This document shows positions 54,603-64,000 of a DNA stretch of 64,000 nucleotides, in pieces. This DNA is from Bacteroidota bacterium (GTDB lineage: Bacteria > Bacteroidota > Bacteroidia > AKYH767-A > 2013-40CM-41-45). The stretch's first letter is position 1, and each line of letters starts with the position of its first letter. The notes under the pieces were generated by a model that was not told the DNA's origin, did not search any database, and saw nothing but the letters and a program-made list of their open reading frames with translations. The position numbers were made by a program, and so were the translations under genes. The stretch spans positions 1 to 64,000 of the forward strand of contig JADKIH010000023.1 in the NCBI GenBank assembly GCA_016721305.1. Reading direction: 5' to 3'.

Positions 54603-54992
54603 ATGTCAAAAACAATCACCCAAAAAATCCTCTTCAAAAACACAACACCAAAAGTCCTCTACGATCTCTACCTGGATGCCAAAAAGCATTCCGATGTAAC
54701 CGGCGGCAAAGCCGTGATCACCAAAAAAGAAGGTGCAAAGTTTTCAGCTTACGACAAGTATATTACCGGAAAAAATTTACAACTGATCAAAGACAAGCTC
54801 ATTGTTCAATCATGGCGCGCATCCGACTGGCAGGAGAGTGATATGGATTCGACTTTTATTTTAAGCTTCACTCAGAAGGGAAACGATGTCGTCATGGAAA
54901 TGGTGCACGCGAATGTTCCGGATGAGCAGGCGAAGTCGTTGACGAAGGGGTGGGATGAGTATTATTGGTTGTTATGGAAGAGGGCGATCTGA
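54603..54992 (+). CDS. SRPBCC (AHSA1/START-like) small ligand-binding protein
   Basis: 129 residues, one helix-grip fold: ILFKNTTPKVLYDLYLDAKK (N-terminal strand and helix), AYDKYITGKNLQLIKDKLIV QSWRAS (beta sheet), then the long C-terminal helix LTKGWDEYYWLLWKRAI. W-RASDW is typical of AHSA1-like proteins. Function unknown; the family holds hydrophobic ligands or helps Hsp90-like activity. The stop codon lies inside a palindrome (54988-55013). Confidence 0.87.
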   Translation: MSKTITQKILFKNTTPKVLYDLYLDAKKHSDVTGGKAVITKKEGAKFSAYDKYITGKNLQLIKDKLIVQSWRASDWQESDMDSTFILSFTQKGNDVVMEMVHANVPDEQAKSLTKGWDEYYWLLWKRAI

Positions 54993-55013
54993 ATTCAAAA
55001 TTTTGAATTCAGA
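54988..55013. repeat. Perfect 26-bp palindrome over the SRPBCC stop (family J)
   Basis: Each half is TCTGAATTCAAAA or its complement. TGA of the preceding gene is at 54990-54992. Related words ttttgaattc occur at 41965-42030. Confidence 0.85.
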
Positions 55014-55136
55014 ATTATGAAATATTACACGCAAAACATGTTTGTTTACAACCGGAAATCTTTTGTTGGCCAAATATGATATTTTTTGGCTGAATGCTTC
55101 TGTTTAATTTCTACATTTATAGTAATTAAATATTTT

Positions 55137-58015
55137 ATGAAGCAATACTTCTGGTTTATCATAATTTTTCTTTTCCCAAAATTCTTGCTTGCTCAAACCT
55201 ATACTAGTTTTGAACGTGGGTACGGTACGTTGTATGACGATGAAGGCACAGCAATCTGTCATTCGCAATTATATTATTACTTAGTTGCGGGATACACAAA
55301 AGGGTATTCTGCCGGATTGGACAAGGATATTTATTTAGTTCAGTTCAACGAATTCGGAGGAGCGAACTTTTCTGCGCATTGTGGATCATCAGATGACGAA
55401 AGTGCAACAGGTGTTGTTGAATATGCAAATGGAGATATTTATGTTATAGGAAATGCAACAAGATCTTCTGACACTACTTACTCGCGTATTGTTCTTGCAA
55501 AGTTTGATTTAAATGGTACAGTGTTGTGGTGGAAACAAATTGGTGACACTACAAAAAGGCAAGAGGCAAACGAGTTGGTTATATTGCCAAATGGAGAACT
55601 TGCGATATGCGGGAGAACGTATTTAAACAGCCTGTATTCCGGATTGATTATGATCTGCGATACTGCAGGGAACACTCTTCATCAAAAAAACTTTTCAATA
55701 AATTATAATGAGAATTTTACTGATTTGATTGTAACGAACGATAATGAAATTGCAACATGTACTGCAACGAAAGGAGTGGTTATCCGGGCTTATTGTTTAT
55801 GGATTGGATTTCAATGGAGATTCGCTATGGCGATATTCAAACACTATATCAGCAAACCCAAGTGATGTAAAATCAATTATACAAACAGAAGATAGTACAT
55901 ATTGTGTCTGTGGTAACATCAATATATCATACACCTCTCAAACATTTATCCACATCTTTGATAAGCACCGAAACTTTAAACACCAAGCCCAAACAGGGGG
56001 CTTATATTCCTATTCAAATGATTTAGCTTCCCTAACATGGACTAGTTCGGTTATGACAGCTGCAAAATTGTATAATTATGTTGCGATTTTTGGTGGCGAA
56101 TTAAGTGATACCGCAGGGGTGACTCCCTCTGAGTTTCGATATTTACGACCATATACGTGGCATTTTGATGCCTATCAAACAACTAATGGCGCGAATGCTA
56201 TTGTTGCAAATGATGAATTCAATACGCCTGTGTGTACATCTACGGGATACACAACATTAACAGGCAATGGAAGTAAGGATCTAGCTATTGTACACACAAA
56301 TTCTGGTTTAAATACAAAATGCGATTATAATACTCCTGTAATTTCTTCCAAAAATGGATTAAACCTATGTCCCGGCGATTCAGTTTTAATTAGCAGAGAT
56401 ACAAATGCATTTATTTATCAACATTGGATTAATCTTAAATATCCTTATACACAAGAATTAGGCGAATTCGGAGATAGTATTTGGGTTCATACTCCTGGTT
56501 ATTATCTCTTGATTGGAATGAATGCAGACAGTAGCATTTGGGTTTCAAATGAAGTCAATATTGTTTATAGTGACACATCAAAAGCTACTGTAGTGCCATC
56601 CGGATACTTAGACTACTGCGCACTTGACGGAGAATCTTTATCTTTGACAATACAGGATCTGAATGTTCATTCTTTGCAATGGTTTTGCAATGGCGATTCA
56701 ATTCAGGGGCTAATCTTTCTGTTTTGAACATTGATTCTTCAGGCATATATTATTGTACTTATGTTAAATCATGTGGAGTTGATAGTACAAATTTATTCCA
56801 AGTTAATAGTTCGTCTCCACCTTTGGTAGATTATAATTTCCAAAACTTCATAGGAGATTATCGTCCTTGGTGCACTAGAATTAATCAATTTGCCGTTGAG
56901 AGCGTTTCATATTATACATATCAATGGACATTGAATGGTGCAGTCGTTTCAGCCAACTATTATTGTCCGATATCCAATTGGGGAGATTATGCAGTTGATG
57001 TCTCGAATTCGTGTGGGACAACTCATGATCATACTGGTACGGTTTTACCAAGACCGCTCCCATATGCGACCCATTATTCTAACGATCCACTTATGCTCTG
57101 TGGTCAAGACAGTGTATTTCTTACTCCATCAGAAAATCTAACAGTCCAAAATTGGTATCGAAACAGTCAAATCATTCCAGGAAATTATCCATATGGTTAT
57201 TATGCAAATCAACCAGGGCAATATCATTTTACATTTATGACAAATGGCTATTGTGCAAATGAGCCAATTCAATCAGGGCCCATAACAGTTACTATAGATA
57301 CTTTGCCTCTGTATATCAACCTTTCAGTTCCGACCTACTACACTTGTGATACGTTTTTGCAAATGTTTCTCCGACAAGTCAAATTCTGCAATACAATCTA
57401 TATCATGATGGTATTTTGACAGATACATTTTTCGACAGTATTCCGATTTTTAATAGCGGTAATTATTGGGTTGAAGTACATGATGCTGTTTGCTCAATCA
57501 AGTCGGATACAATTACGATTACAAATAGCTTACCTCCTTTAAATCTGCCTCTTGATACCATTCTTTGCCTGGCAGACACATTGATTTTAGGAGTACCTCC
57601 AACAGCTTCATATTCTTATTTATGGAATATAGGTGATACAAACAGCTATGCTGAAATTTATTCTTCAATTCAGGATACGATTTTGTTAACATTGCAAGTA
57701 TCAGACTCCGGTTTTTGTTCCACTACCGATAGTACGATTGTTGTATTCGACTTATGTGCAGGCATAGATGAGGAAGTACTTTCTTCAGAAGTAATTGTTT
57801 TTCCAACGCTATTTCAAAACAGCATTAGTATTCTAAATCAAGGTGCGCGTAGTATTAGTTTTTTCATCATTGACGGAATGGGAAGAGTGGTAAATCAGGG
57901 GTTGTTGGATAAAGCAGCAGAAATAAGTACTAGTGATTTCGCTCCGGGCGTATATGTGATGCTTTTACAAAATATTAAGGGGGAGAGTAAGGCTATTAAA
58001 GTTGTGAAACAATAA
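55137..58015 (+). CDS. T9SS-sorted secreted protein, split by three frameshifts
   Basis: Signal peptide from the ATG at 55137 (MKQYFWFIIIFLFPKFLLAQ). First frame: delta-60-like repeats (YLVAGYTKGYSAGLDKDI, VLWWKQIGD). Second frame from about 55780 carries SGLIVYGLDFNGDSLWRY through to CNGDSIQ. Third frame from about 56700 (SGANLSVLNIDSSGIYYC) is restored if the GGGG run has five G. Fourth frame from about 57357 (ANVSPTSQILQYNLYHDG) if TTTTT has six T. The last part is Ig/PKD-like (YSYLWNIGDTNSYAEI) and ends in a T9SS type A tail (IDGMGRVVNQG, FAPGVYVMLLQN). Each joint keeps conserved sequence on both sides, so this is one gene of about 958 codons, most likely intact in vivo. Confidence 0.8.
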
Positions 58016-58139
58016 CAATTGAGGAGTTAGTTTTTACCCCAACCCAATTTTGCTTCAATCCATCGATTGGTAGTTACAGTGCAAGTGTAAGTAGCCGTGA
58101 GATTGAAAAGTTTTCGCGCTTGTTTGACAATTAACTTGT

Positions 58140-58180
58140 TGCTTTTAGTGCGAGTTTGAGTAGCAGTGTGAGTGAACAGT
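58140..58180 (+). repeat. Repeat G unit
   Basis: tagtgcgagtttgagtagc followed by gtgtgagtgaacag, near the stop of the following minus-strand gene. Confidence 0.7.
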
Positions 58181-58188
58181 TCGGGAAC

Positions 58189-60061
58189 CTACTTAACCAT
58201 TAACCTACCGCTTTCTTCGTACCCCGCACGCACATTCTGATAATTCGGATCAATCGCCATCACCTTTTCCAAAGCAGCGTGTGCGGCAGCGTAGTCGGCT
58301 TTCAGGAAGTAGACTCCGCCGATGTTATAGTATGCGCTCACTCTTGCGGAGTCGTTGTAAGTTGAATAGTCGAGCGATTTATTGTAATAGTAAAGAGCGG
58401 AGTCGAGTTTGTTTGCATTTGTGGCAGCAACACCGGCAGTGAGATATTTATTGGCAAGAAACTTATCGATGCCCATGAGTTTTGGATTCGTCGGGTTTTT
58501 CGCGCGCACTTTGCTCCAGCATTCTTCGCCTTTGGCTTGGTTTCCTAATTCGCTGTAGATAATACCGCTATTGATTAGCACATCATTGTTGTCAGCATAA
58601 AGCTCGAGCGATTTGTTCATATAGCCAAGAGACACATTCAGCATGCTATCTTTTTCAGACGTTGTACGATTAGCTTCAAGCGCATAAAATAAGTATGCAG
58701 CTCCTGCAGCGGAATTGGCACGCGCGCTGTTCGGGCTTTTTGAAATATCAGCCAGAGCGAGAGTGCGATCATCTTTCCAGTCGGCGTTGCGGGAAATTGT
58801 TAACCAAGCAGTGACGGACACAAAAGGAAAAAGCATCAACGACATGAGGGGTAATTTCTTCATAGCAGTTTTTGCTTCAACCGTTGCAATGAGTTTGTGA
58901 ATGAGCACGGCAAGAGCGATGGCGAAAAATATGGAAGGGATGAAAAGCATCCGTTCTCCAAACATCAAACCGATATCGACAATTAGATTGCTGCTGATGG
59001 AGAGAGTAACGATAAACATCAGAGCACACAAGGCGAAAATGTTTTTCGATTTGAATCCGCGAATGGCAATCAGTAGAAGGCCCACGTAGACAACAATCGA
59101 AATCCAAACGAGTGGATTGCCGAGACTCTGATAAGGAATCTGATTGTACGAATAATCAAAGCTCAGCGGATTCGGGAAGAAGAGCATCTTTAAGTCGAAA
59201 AGCAGAATATAAATTTTCGTTGCAAAAGCCTGCGAGCCCGTAGCCAGTAAGAATGCATTGTTGATGATTTCCGGATTGGCTTTGAATCCGCCGAAAGGAA
59301 CAATGGCGTTTCTGATAATGAGATAAAACACTGCCGAACCGAGGAAGGCTGATGAGTAAATTAATATTTGTCGTCTCTCGAGATTACTGAAGAAGTATAA
59401 CATGATTGGAATGCCGGCGAGAAAAGTAATACTATCTTCTTTCGCAAGCAGCGAAACAAAATACCAAACGAGCCCGAAAATTAAATTCAAACTTTTCTTT
59501 GTGTCCAAAAATTTCCAGAGCTGATGTAAAGCGAGAAGGAGGAAGAGCAAACAAAGTAAAACATCGCGGCTTTTTATATTCGCGACAACTTCGGTATGAA
59601 TTGGGTGAATGGCAAAGAGCAAGGCGGCAATAAATGCAAGCCACACTTCTTTGAAGACGTAGCGGAAGAGAAATTGGAAAAGCAGGACGACGATCAATCC
59701 GTAGAGCAGCATGTTGATACAATGACTCACTCCCGGTTTGTTTTTTTCCGAAGAGTCCGACTTCCATTGAATAGGTGATGAGGGAAAGCGGACGATAACC
59801 GCCACTTGCCGCCGTGCGACTTTTCATGTGCTTGAAACCGTAAAGCAAGTCCTGGCTGAGGTGTTCGGTAATACCGGAAAAGCCTTTTTGAGTTGAGCTG
59901 TTTTCGGTGATGACCATGGTATCGTCGAGGCAATAGTCGTTGGAAAGGGTGTTTCCGTAGAAGACGATGCTTATGAAAAACAGGACTAAAACAAGGTAAA
60001 ACGGGGTCTTGTCGGCGGGGGCTTTTGGGGCGACTTGTTTTTTGTTTTTTGTTTGCTTCAT
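58189..60061 (-). CDS. TMTC-like membrane glycosyltransferase-type protein with TPR domain, frameshifted
   Basis: Starts at the ATG at 60061 (MKQTKNKKQVAPKAPADKTP). Pattern of PMT/TMTC proteins: a first membrane span, then NDYCLDDTMVITEN, whose Asp-Asp matches the catalytic DD/DE of GT39-type O-mannosyltransferases, and about eight more membrane spans (to about residue 400), then a TPR part (NSAAGAAYLFYALEANRTTS, ISKSPNSARANSAAGAAYLF, YYNIGGVYFLKADYAAAH). The frame is broken at an A7 run (59743-59749 on the complementary strand): one more A joins EVGLFGKK to NKPGVSHCINMLLYGL. About 624 codons. Possible surface-protein glycosylation; lipid donor and target unknown. Confidence 0.8.
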
Positions 60062-60103
60062 GGGAAGGGGCAGTTGCGGGGGCAAGGTAATAATTGATGC
60101 TTC

Positions 60104-60330
60104 TTGTTTCCCGCAGAAAGCGCAGAAATTTCGCAGAAATACGCAGAAAAATGGGGGCTTTTAAATCCCGATACTGTTACAATTCGGTATTCACTTTCCA
60201 GATAGCCTTCGCAACTCGCAACTCGCAACCCGTAACCCGCAACCCCGTACTTTCGCAACGACTAATCAGCAAGAGGCTCTTTTAAGTATCGCCCCGCAAC
60301 CCGCAACTCGCAACTCGTAACCCGTCACAT
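60104..60330 (+). repeat. Repeats A and D between TMTC-like and PLP enzyme genes
   Basis: tttcccgcagaaagcgcag, aaatttcgcagaaatacgc (A, 60107-60150), then two D blocks (60210-60245, 60295-60328) of aactcgc/aacccgt/aacccgc heptamers. No gene in 60062-60394. Confidence 0.75.
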
Positions 60331-60394
60331 GACATTTGCCATCCCACCCACCACTTGAAAGCCGTAGATTTGATGCCATAAAACACGAATCAAA

Positions 60395-61641
60395 ATGAGC
60401 AGAAAATTGAAACCGGAAAGTCTGATGATGTCGTATGGCTACAAGCCGGAATTGTCGGAGGGGGCAGTGAAGTGTCCGATTTTTCAAACGTCGACTTTTG
60501 TTTTCAAAAGCGCGGAACACGGAAAGGCATTTTTTGAAGTGGCGTATGGATTACGCGAACAAAAAAAGGTGAAGAACTTGGACTGATTTACAGTCGTCTC
60601 AATAATCCGGATCTGGAAATTTTAGAAAATCGTTTAACGCTTTGGGATGAAGCCGAAGAGTGTGCTGTTTTCGAAAGCGGAATGGCGGCAATCACAACGG
60701 TGCTTCTTGAGTTCTTGAAACCGGGCGATCTGCTTTTGTTCAGCAGTCCGTTGTATGGAGGAAGCGATCACTTCATCAAAAAAATTCTGATCAAGTTCGG
60801 AGTGAACGTGCTTGAGTTTAGAGTTGGTCAATCGAAAGAGCAGATCATTGAGCTCGTAAAAAAATCCGGCCTGGCAGATAAGTTGGCGATGGTCTACATC
60901 GAAACGCCGGCGAATCCGACAAACGATTTGATCGACATTCGCGGCAGTAAAGATATCGCTAAACATTTTTCCACTCCAGAAAAAGAAGTAATACTGGCCG
61001 TCGACAATACATATCTCGGGCCGATCTGGCAACATCCGATTAAGCACGGAGCCGATTTGGTTTTATACTCGGCAACAAAATACATCGGCGGTCATAGCGA
61101 CGTTATCGCCGGCGCTTGTCTGGGTACGCATGAATTGATGAAGCGCGTAAAAGGTCTCCGCTCATTCCTCGGAAATATGGCAAGTCCGAATACAGGCTGG
61201 TTGTTGATGCGCTCGCTTGAAACATTGAAAGTACGAATGGATGCACAGGCATTCAATGCAAATAAAGTTGCAGAGTTTCTGAATACACATCCGAAAGTCG
61301 GTAAAGTGTATTTCATCGGAAATCTCACCGAGAAAGACGGAGAGCAATACCAGATCAAGCAACGCCAATGTCTCACTAACGGCGGAATGATTTCCTTCGA
61401 CGTAAAAGGCGGCGAAGCTGAAGCATTCAAAGTGTTGAATTCACTCAAGATGATCAAGCTCGCAGTGAGCTTAGGCGGAACCGAAAGTTTAGCCGAGCAT
61501 CCTGCAACAATGACGCACAGTGATGTTGATCACGATCTCAAAGAATCACTTTCGATTACGGATAAGATGATTCGTGTTTCGATTGGGGTGGAGAATTATG
61601 AGGATATTATTTACGATTTGAAGCAGGCGTTGGAAAATTAG
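60395..61641 (+). CDS. Cys/Met-metabolism PLP-dependent enzyme (cystathionine gamma-synthase/methionine gamma-lyase type), frameshifted
   Basis: Start ATG 60395. About 415 codons. After KPESLMMSYGYKPELSEGAV the frame breaks at an A7 run near 60561-60567; one more A gives REQKKGEELGLIYSRLNNPD. The rest is intact: FESGMAAITTVLLEFLKPGD (PLP phosphate site), YIETPANPTNDLIDI, VDNTYLGPIWQHP, VLYSATKYIGGHSDVIAG (Schiff-base Lys), LSLGG-like KLAVSLGGTESLAEHPATMT. Whether it makes cystathionine or splits methionine or cystathionine cannot be read from the motifs. Frameshift looks like a homopolymer error. Confidence 0.88.
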
Positions 61642-61768
61642 CTGATTAGCTAATTAGCTAATGAGGCTACTAACATCCAATAGGCGAATTCGCAAATTTT
61701 CGAATCTGTATGGTTTTTAGTAACGGCAGTATGGCTAAGCAAAATTAGCTAATTATCTAATCAGCTAA
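61640..61768. repeat. Inverted repeats H between two genes
   Basis: tagctgattagctaattagc at the stop codon and attagctaattatctaatcagc before the next start are complementary over about 22 bases with one mismatch; 80 bases between them. Confidence 0.8.
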
Positions 61769-61790
61769 ATTTTTGCATACATTCGTCTCT

Positions 61791-64000
61791 ATGAAAAAAC
61801 TCTCCTCCCGGCTCTTGTACTTTTCATTTTCTGTACAACCGCCAATGCCCAATTCCAATTTAAACCGCTCGACACGTCTGATCCGAATCTTCCGGAATGG
61901 GCGAAGATGATGTACGGTGCCAATCCGAATGTCTTTGCAGTTGAAAGGGCGTACAAGGAATATTACAAAACTCACGAAGAAGAAAAAACGCCATACACCG
62001 GTTATTACAATAACTGGCGTAGATATATTCAGCCATTTGTTCAGGAAGACGGATCGATAAAATATCCGACGCAACAAGAGCGCGAAGCACAAAAGCAATT
62101 GGCAAGACAAGCAGCGCAGTCGGGCAGCAGTAGTAATTTTGCCCCTTGGCAGTTTGTTGGTCCGACGAAAAATTACCGGGCGCGTTACGGCGCTGCTGAT
62201 CCGGTAGCACAGATTTCATGGCATGCGAATATGTATTGTATCGATCGTTCGATGACGAATCCGAATGTTTTGTATGCAGGAGGCGAAAATGGCGGCGTTT
62301 ATAAAACAACAGATCAGGCGCTGAACTGGCAATATATTTCTTTAGGCGAAGACATGACAACGGTTTCATCAATCGCCGTAAATCCGACCGATGAAAATGA
62401 TGTACTGGTTAATGCCGACAGCCGAACGTATCGCACCACCGACGGAGGACTAAGCTGGACACAAGTAGGTTCTCCTGCTTTTCAGGCGAGAAATGTTTCT
62501 ATCTGGCAGTTTCTTTACAATCCCGATAACACTCAAATCGTTTTTGCCGGAGCAAATGATTCGCTTTACAAATCTACTGATGGCGGAAATACATGGAATG
62601 GTGTCTATGGCGGAGAATGCATGAGCATCGCATTGAATCCGCTAAACTCAAATATTGTATATGCCTTACGTCATAATTCAGTGTCGAAGATTACCGATTT
62701 TTATAAATCGACCGATGGCGGACTTACGTTTACAATCAAACCAACCGGCTGGTTTACTGTTCCTGTGGCCGATGTAGGAAAGATAGAAAGTTACGGCGGT
62801 AGAATAGCGGTAACCGAAGCTGACACATCACGATTGTATGTTTTGTTAGCGGGATCAAGTCAGTCGACGGCACAATTGCAATTGAACGGACAAATCGGAA
62901 TTTACCGAAGCGACGACGGAGGGGAATCGTGGAGCAATCCGCACGGATTAATTGGAATGCCATACGATGTAGCAACTCATCCGAATATGATGACGTTTAG
63001 CGGAGGAACAGATACATACAATCAGATTTATTACAACACTACACTTATTGCTTCGCAACTCGATGCCGATCGTATTTTGATTGGCGGAATGAGCATGTGG
63101 CGAAGTGATGATGCGGCGGCTACTTATCAACCGGTTGGTGGATACATTGGCTCTGTGCCATACATTCATCCCGACAATCAGGAATTCAAAGTATATAAAA
63201 CATCGCCCACAACCGAAGAAGTTTGGTTTTCGAGCGACGGCGGAATTGATTACTCAACCGATTTCGTAGCAACACATGAGTCGCGCGCGAATGGAGTTTA
63301 CGGAACAGCACTTTGGGGATTCGATCAGGGTTGGAATGACGACATCCTGGTTGGCGGTCGCTATCACAATGGAAATGCAGCACGACGAGATGGTTATCCT
63401 GCAGGGGAATTTCTACAAGTAGGCGGAGGCGAAGCAGCCACAGGTTATGTGAATTACAGTAACGAAAAGAAAACATATTACAGCGATATCGACGGAGTAA
63501 TTCTTCCCGATACATTGAATGGTCTTTTAAAAACATTCCCGATAAACGAAGATCCCAATGAAAGTTATATCGATAATTCCTCCTCACGAATTATGTTCGA
63601 TTGGGATTATTGGAATGTGGCCTATTTAGGTCAGGAGAACAGAATTATGAAAAGCACGAATGGCGGAACAACCTACGAGGACTTGTATGCATTCGGTTCT
63701 GATCCTGCCGATCGCGTATTTTGGATTGAACAAAGTCGTGCAGATAAAAACGTAATGTATGCTCAGCAAGTTGTAGGAAATATAAGCCAGCTTTGGAAAT
63801 CGTTGGATCGCGGAGTAAGCTGGACACAAATTACTCTTCCGCAGAATCGCCGGGAGGTGAATTTTACACTAAGTTATAATAACGCCAATGAATTTTGGAT
63901 TTGTTTTAATTCAGGCGCGAATATGAATAAAGTGTATCATACGGTTAATTCAGGAACCAGCTGGACAAACATTACTACGAACGTTTTGAACGGATTTACA
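61791..64000 (+). CDS. Secreted sortilin/BNR-like propeller protein, frameshifted and partial
   Basis: The ATG at 61791 begins MKK; the A6 run needs one more A to give MKKTLLPALVLFIFCTTANA, a signal peptide, followed by QFQFKPLDTSDPNLPEWAKM. The frame then stays open to the window end. Asp-box motifs recur: YKTTDQALNWQYIS, YRTTDGGLSWTQVG, YKSTDGGNTWNGVYG, YRSDDGGESWSNP, STNGGTTYEDL, SLDRGVSWTQIT. This is the BNR/VPS10 propeller type. The end, probably with a T9SS tail, lies beyond 64000. Likely extracellular; ligand or substrate unknown. As the shift sits in the first three codons, a mis-called base is the simplest reason. Confidence 0.82.

Noticed and set aside
55137..58015. Four separate genes
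   Set aside because: Each frame continues the previous one without its own signal peptide or leader, and one base in a run joins two of the three breaks exactly.
58189..61800. Phase variation by A7 and A6 runs
   Set aside because: The affected genes include a metabolic PLP enzyme, and the same type of loss occurs in runs of four; sequencing error explains all cases more simply.

Overview
The window looks like a chromosomal piece of a Bacteroidota (Bacteroidetes) genome. The evidence is nine or ten secreted proteins, most of them ending in a type IX secretion (T9SS) type A sorting domain; Bacteroidota-typical families such as DUF4199; promoters of the Bacteroidota TAnnTTTG type; and starts without strong Shine-Dalgarno sequences. 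No T9SS machinery, phage module, CRISPR array or rRNA is present. One tRNA gene, tRNA-Ser(GGA), is present.

Layout. 1-6 kb: a partial T9SS cargo gene, then L-asparaginase (+) and DusB (-), which converge and are bracketed by inverted copies of one composite repeat, then a CPBP protease and tRNA-Ser. 6-9 kb: an accessory segment between two 165-bp direct repeats that begin in the 3' end of the tRNA. It carries a REP-associated tyrosine transposase (RAYT) inside 81-bp inverted repeats, and a broken T9SS cargo gene. 9-13.5 kb: a T9SS cargo gene, a small zinc-ribbon protein, a DUF4199 protein and a gene-free array of palindromic repeats. 13.5-22.2 kb: one gene of 2893 codons for a cyclic beta-1,2-glucan synthase. 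22-32 kb: a methyltransferase, a TPR sensor kinase, a GH16-like protein, an MBL hydrolase, a T9SS cargo, a thioesterase and a second methyltransferase. 32-34 kb: a higBA toxin-antitoxin pair between two direct copies of a 290-bp repeat. 34-40.3 kb: a TetR-TolC-MFP-RND efflux operon with the same operator before tetR and before tolC. 40-64 kb: several T9SS cargoes (one a metalloprotease relative that has lost its zinc site), a two-domain thioredoxin-like protein, cyclophilin, endonuclease I, dipeptide epimerase, a PhyH dioxygenase, an OmpA-like protein, an SRPBCC protein, a TMTC-like membrane TPR protein, a Cys/Met-metabolism PLP enzyme and a sortilin-like protein that runs off the end.

The most unusual property is the intergenic DNA. 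At least nine families of short, internally periodic repeats fill most gaps between genes. They include an 8-mer ACACTAAG, 7-mers [GA]CG[AG]GTT and ACTTACT, a GCAGAAA family, an ACGAG family, a GCTAATT family and REP-like CTTCGACAAGCTCAG. Many lie within a few bases of start or stop codons, many form long hairpins between genes, and in several families the orientation follows the direction of the neighbouring gene. This is the best candidate here for something undescribed.

A caution: about a dozen genes are split by one-base indels. Most indels are one missing base in a mononucleotide run, and both halves of each gene remain well conserved. That is the pattern of residual long-read sequencing errors, so most broken genes are reported as single genes with the break noted.
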